The notes under the pieces: model-generated | What the model was told of the DNA's origin: nothing | Database searches by the model: none | What the model saw: the letters and a program-made list of their open reading frames with translations, nothing else | Translations under genes and position numbers: made by a program | Shown: positions 6,280 through 8,282 of the stretch, one piece after another | Numbering within the stretch: the first letter of the stretch is position 1 | Layout: every line of letters starts with the position of its first letter | Source of the DNA: Candidatus Poribacteria bacterium | Lineage (GTDB): Bacteria > Poribacteria > WGA-4E > WGA-3G | DNA: 8,282 nt | Direction: 5' to 3' | NCBI GenBank assembly: GCA_028824575.1 | Contig: JAPPDN010000175.1 | Coordinates: 1 to 8,282, forward strand

Positions 6280-6621
6280 ATGAAAGGAAAATTGGCTATA
6301 CTCTCTTGCCTTTTAACCCTTGCACTCCTGTCAGGGTGTGGAATACCCCTCCATTCTGAAGACCCAACAGAAGGCCACACAGAAGACTACAAAGTAGGGT
6401 ATCTGGACGGTTTTGAAGCAGCAGCCAATTCCGCTGAAGCGTTGGCTGCCGGGATGCGGGGCGAGTTGTTCCACACGCCATCAAAACTACCTGATGCTGT
6501 GTTGAAGAAAACTCAGGATCAGCCTCTCGAATACCAACACGGCTTTACTGTGGGTTGGAAGGCTCGTGTCGAATCTGATACTACGATGTACTACTATATA
6601 TATGAAGATTTGGATATGTGA
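6280..6621 (+). CDS. small lipoprotein with internal duplication
   Basis: A 113-residue protein with a clean lipoprotein signal: MKGK, a hydrophobic core, then LLSGC with Cys20 as the lipidated residue. The mature protein holds two similar blocks, YKVGYLDGFEA (37-47) and YQHGFTVGWKA (85-95), both fitting Y-x-x-G-[YF]-x-x-G-[FW]-[EK]-A and set 48 residues apart. This looks like an internal duplication or a repeat that packs glycine and aromatic residues. The C-terminus is tyrosine-rich and acidic (MYYYIYEDLDM). I do not recognise a family. The ATG has AGGTG 4 bases upstream (6271-6275). It is the first gene of the plus-strand group and lies 29 bases before the PhyH gene. A surface or periplasmic role is inferred from the signal only. 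Confidence 0.8.
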   Translation: MKGKLAILSCLLTLALLSGCGIPLHSEDPTEGHTEDYKVGYLDGFEAAANSAEALAAGMRGELFHTPSKLPDAVLKKTQDQPLEYQHGFTVGWKARVESDTTMYYYIYEDLDM

Positions 6622-6650
6622 AGATTAAATTTTATCATTGGGATATTATA

Positions 6651-7871
6651 ATGAAAGTAGATCCACAGCAACTCATTGATGACGGTTACGTCGTGCTGCG
6701 ACAGGTTGTTCCGCCTGAACAGTTGGAAGGGCTGAGGACAAATTTTGAAATCCTCGTCGGGAAACAAAAAGTTGTCTGGGAAAGAGAACGGAAACCAGAC
6801 GAAAAACCGGGCGGCGTTTGGACAACGAGCGCGCAACCGAGGGTATTTTTCGATGAAGTCGTTGACGCAGCAACTGCCAATACCGTCGAATTTTGTCTGC
6901 ATGAGAACACACTCGGTGTGAGCCAGCAACTCATGAGAGCACCCGACGCGGCGATCACACTGATGGCACTGATGTGTAATCCAGTGCAAGACCACGGTCC
7001 CGCCAGTTGGCATCGTGACATTGATCCAACAGGACAAGCACCGCTCAAAGGCATGCAGATGGATTATGTTAAAAACGGACCCGGCTATGTCCAATGGAAC
7101 ATCCCGCTCTACGACGATAGCGTGTTCTGGCTTGTCCCAAGGAGTTACTGCCGTCCAAATACACCAGAAGAACATCAACACCTACTGACACGCGCACAGG
7201 AACCGATGCCGGGTGGGATCCCAATTGAACTTTCAGCAGGCGATGGCGTTGTCTATAGCCACATGGGTTTACATTGGGGCAGCAACTATAGCACAAAACT
7301 GCGACGGACTGTTCATCTCGGATACCGTGCCTTCGGTGGGGATTCGTACCCAATCGTTGACCACTTTTATTGGAATCTGGAATTCACCCAACACCTTCCC
7401 ACTGAGGCTCGCACCCAATTTGAACACTTCTCTCGACTCCATCAGCAGCAGAGCGATATAATCGAGGCAACCTTCCACGCCATCCGTAACAAGGATGCTG
7501 AAGGTTTTCGAGACGGATTGGCGAAACTGCACCCGGGTGAGGAGGAACGCATGGTCGCAGTCGTATTCCTTTCAAAACTCGCAGATAAGGTCCGTAAACT
7601 CAAAGACCCTGAAGTCAGCAAACTTCCCATTGAAGAGCGCATCGGGGAAATCTCCGCACATCGTCTCAACTTCCATCTTTATGAGGATTTCACACGCCGT
7701 TTTTCCGCCGAAGATGCCGAAAGCATCTGGAAACGGTTCTCAACGCTATACGAAAAAATAGAAGCAGAGATCGCTCAATCTGTCCCCGACAGAACATCTC
7801 GTGTGATGCGCTATCAACTGACCGACATGCCAGCAAATTTCGAGGTGGAGGACTTCATTCAGAGCTGGTAG
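6651..7871 (+). CDS. PhyH family oxygenase with C-terminal extension
   Basis: A 406-residue Fe(II)/2-oxoglutarate-dependent oxygenase of the phytanoyl-CoA dioxygenase family. The N-terminus has the usual DDGYVVLRQVVPPEQL (10-25). The iron ligands are His121-x-Asp123 in SWHRDIDP and probably His208 in GLHWGSNYS, with Arg218/219 as the 2-oxoglutarate contact; VYSHMG (201-206) just before it offers His204 as an alternative ligand. The usual PGSH turn is replaced by LVPRSY (161-166). Most family members have about 270-300 residues; here residues from about 245 on form an extra region that looks mainly helical and charged. The ATG at 6651 has only a weak GGGA upstream. A GTG at 6618 overlaps the lipoprotein stop (GTGA) and would add 11 residues, but these look unlike the family. 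It is only distantly similar to the other two PhyH proteins here. Substrate unknown. Confidence 0.88.
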   Translation: MKVDPQQLIDDGYVVLRQVVPPEQLEGLRTNFEILVGKQKVVWERERKPDEKPGGVWTTSAQPRVFFDEVVDAATANTVEFCLHENTLGVSQQLMRAPDAAITLMALMCNPVQDHGPASWHRDIDPTGQAPLKGMQMDYVKNGPGYVQWNIPLYDDSVFWLVPRSYCRPNTPEEHQHLLTRAQEPMPGGIPIELSAGDGVVYSHMGLHWGSNYSTKLRRTVHLGYRAFGGDSYPIVDHFYWNLEFTQHLPTEARTQFEHFSRLHQQQSDIIEATFHAIRNKDAEGFRDGLAKLHPGEEERMVAVVFLSKLADKVRKLKDPEVSKLPIEERIGEISAHRLNFHLYEDFTRRFSAEDAESIWKRFSTLYEKIEAEIAQSVPDRTSRVMRYQLTDMPANFEVEDFIQSW

Positions 7872-7894
7872 AAATATAGAACAACGAAAAGAAT

Positions 7895-7899
7895 AGGAG
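7895..7899 (+). promoter_or_regulatory. ribosome binding site that fixes a TTG start
   Basis: AGGAG lies 7 bases before the TTG at 7907. No ATG or GTG fits this spacing, so the site decides the start of the last gene. Confidence 0.75.
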
Positions 7900-7906
7900 T
7901 GAACCA

Positions 7907-8282
7907 TTGGCACAAAATCGAAGTGTAATCATCAAAATTGAGGCGGGTTCGGTCAAGCGGCAGAATGACCTCGTCCGCTTGCGTTTTAAACCGAAACATT
8001 ACTTTCCCGATTGGCAAGAAGGTACCTCAGTGCTTGCGATGTCCATAACTGATGTAGACGGTCGTGTCTCCGACGAGGATGTCCCCTGTCAATTCGAGCC
8101 GACGTTACGCGAACTTGCATGGCAGACAGGTGAACTTTCAGCAGGGACATCGGCGCATTACGCGATCCGACATATCAATGGACCGCCACCAAAAGTGCGT
8201 TATCAAATCGAACAGAAACCCGCGCATCTGCTCATTTCTGCCGATGACGCGTTATTTGCACGATACAACTTTCTCGGTGTCT
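7907..8282 (+). CDS. probable PmoA/DUF6807-like protein, N-terminal part only
   Basis: The frame is open from the TTG at 7907 to the window edge (125 codons plus one base). The visible part begins MAQNRSVIIKIEAGSVKRQN and contains VPCQFEPTLRELAWQTGEL (59-77), LSAGTSAHYAIRH (77-89) and LFARYNFLGV (116-125). This order fits the N-terminal beta domain of proteins annotated as PmoA family or DUF6807: an aG..R opening, a Q-containing strand, an L..AG...Y strand and an RYNF step before the conserved histidine-rich core. The core itself lies beyond the window, so the call is tentative. Despite the name, these proteins are not shown to be methane monooxygenase subunits. The gene follows the PhyH oxygenase by 35 bases on the same strand and is probably co-transcribed with it. 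Confidence 0.6.
   Translation, partial: MAQNRSVIIKIEAGSVKRQNDLVRLRFKPKHYFPDWQEGTSVLAMSITDVDGRVSDEDVPCQFEPTLRELAWQTGELSAGTSAHYAIRHINGPPPKVRYQIEQKPAHLLISADDALFARYNFLGV

Noticed and set aside
6594..7181. 195-codon minus-strand open frame
   Set aside because: It is antisense to the third PhyH gene, whose iron-site motifs are clear; the reverse product shows no recognisable domain.

Overview
The window looks like a chromosomal piece of an uncultivated, probably marine or sponge-associated bacterium. The best guess is the Poribacteria or a neighbouring lineage. That guess rests on gene content I recognise, not on a marker gene: three separate phytanoyl-CoA dioxygenase (PhyH)-like genes in 5 kb, a probable PmoA/DUF6807-like gene, DUF3526-type ABC-2 permeases, and small dispersed palindromic repeats in the gaps. 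Base composition is balanced and even. I see no rRNA, tRNA, CRISPR array, transposase or phage gene.

Left part (1-2435, minus strand): two tandem ABC-2 family permease genes. The upstream one is complete (918-2435) and the downstream one runs off the left edge (1-659). They share an N-terminal start pattern and the cytoplasmic motif GERERGTLR, so they are paralogues that probably form the membrane part of one exporter. No ATPase gene is in the window. The gap between them is almost filled by a MITE-like element (671-914) built from degenerate 7-bp repeats that form 13-bp terminal inverted repeats, with a perfect 9-bp hairpin inside.

Middle part (2780-5893, minus strand): four genes in one direction, in transcription order an alpha/beta hydrolase of the proline-iminopeptidase type, a small lipoprotein, and two PhyH-like oxygenases. 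The two oxygenase genes overlap by 7 bases and are probably translationally coupled. The first has the full His-x-Asp...His iron site. The second has His-x-Gln at the same place, so it may be inactive or have altered chemistry. A good sigma70-type promoter precedes the hydrolase gene.

Right part (6280-8282, plus strand): a divergent group with its own candidate promoter. It holds a small lipoprotein with an internal duplication, a third PhyH-like oxygenase with a long helical C-terminal extension, and the first 125 codons of a probable PmoA/DUF6807-like protein that starts at TTG behind a strong ribosome binding site.

The PhyH and hydrolase content suggests oxidative and hydrolytic processing of small organic molecules, but no substrate can be read from the sequence. 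The points most worth checking are the Asp-to-Gln change in the second oxygenase, its coupling to the intact paralogue, and the heptad-repeat element between the permease genes.
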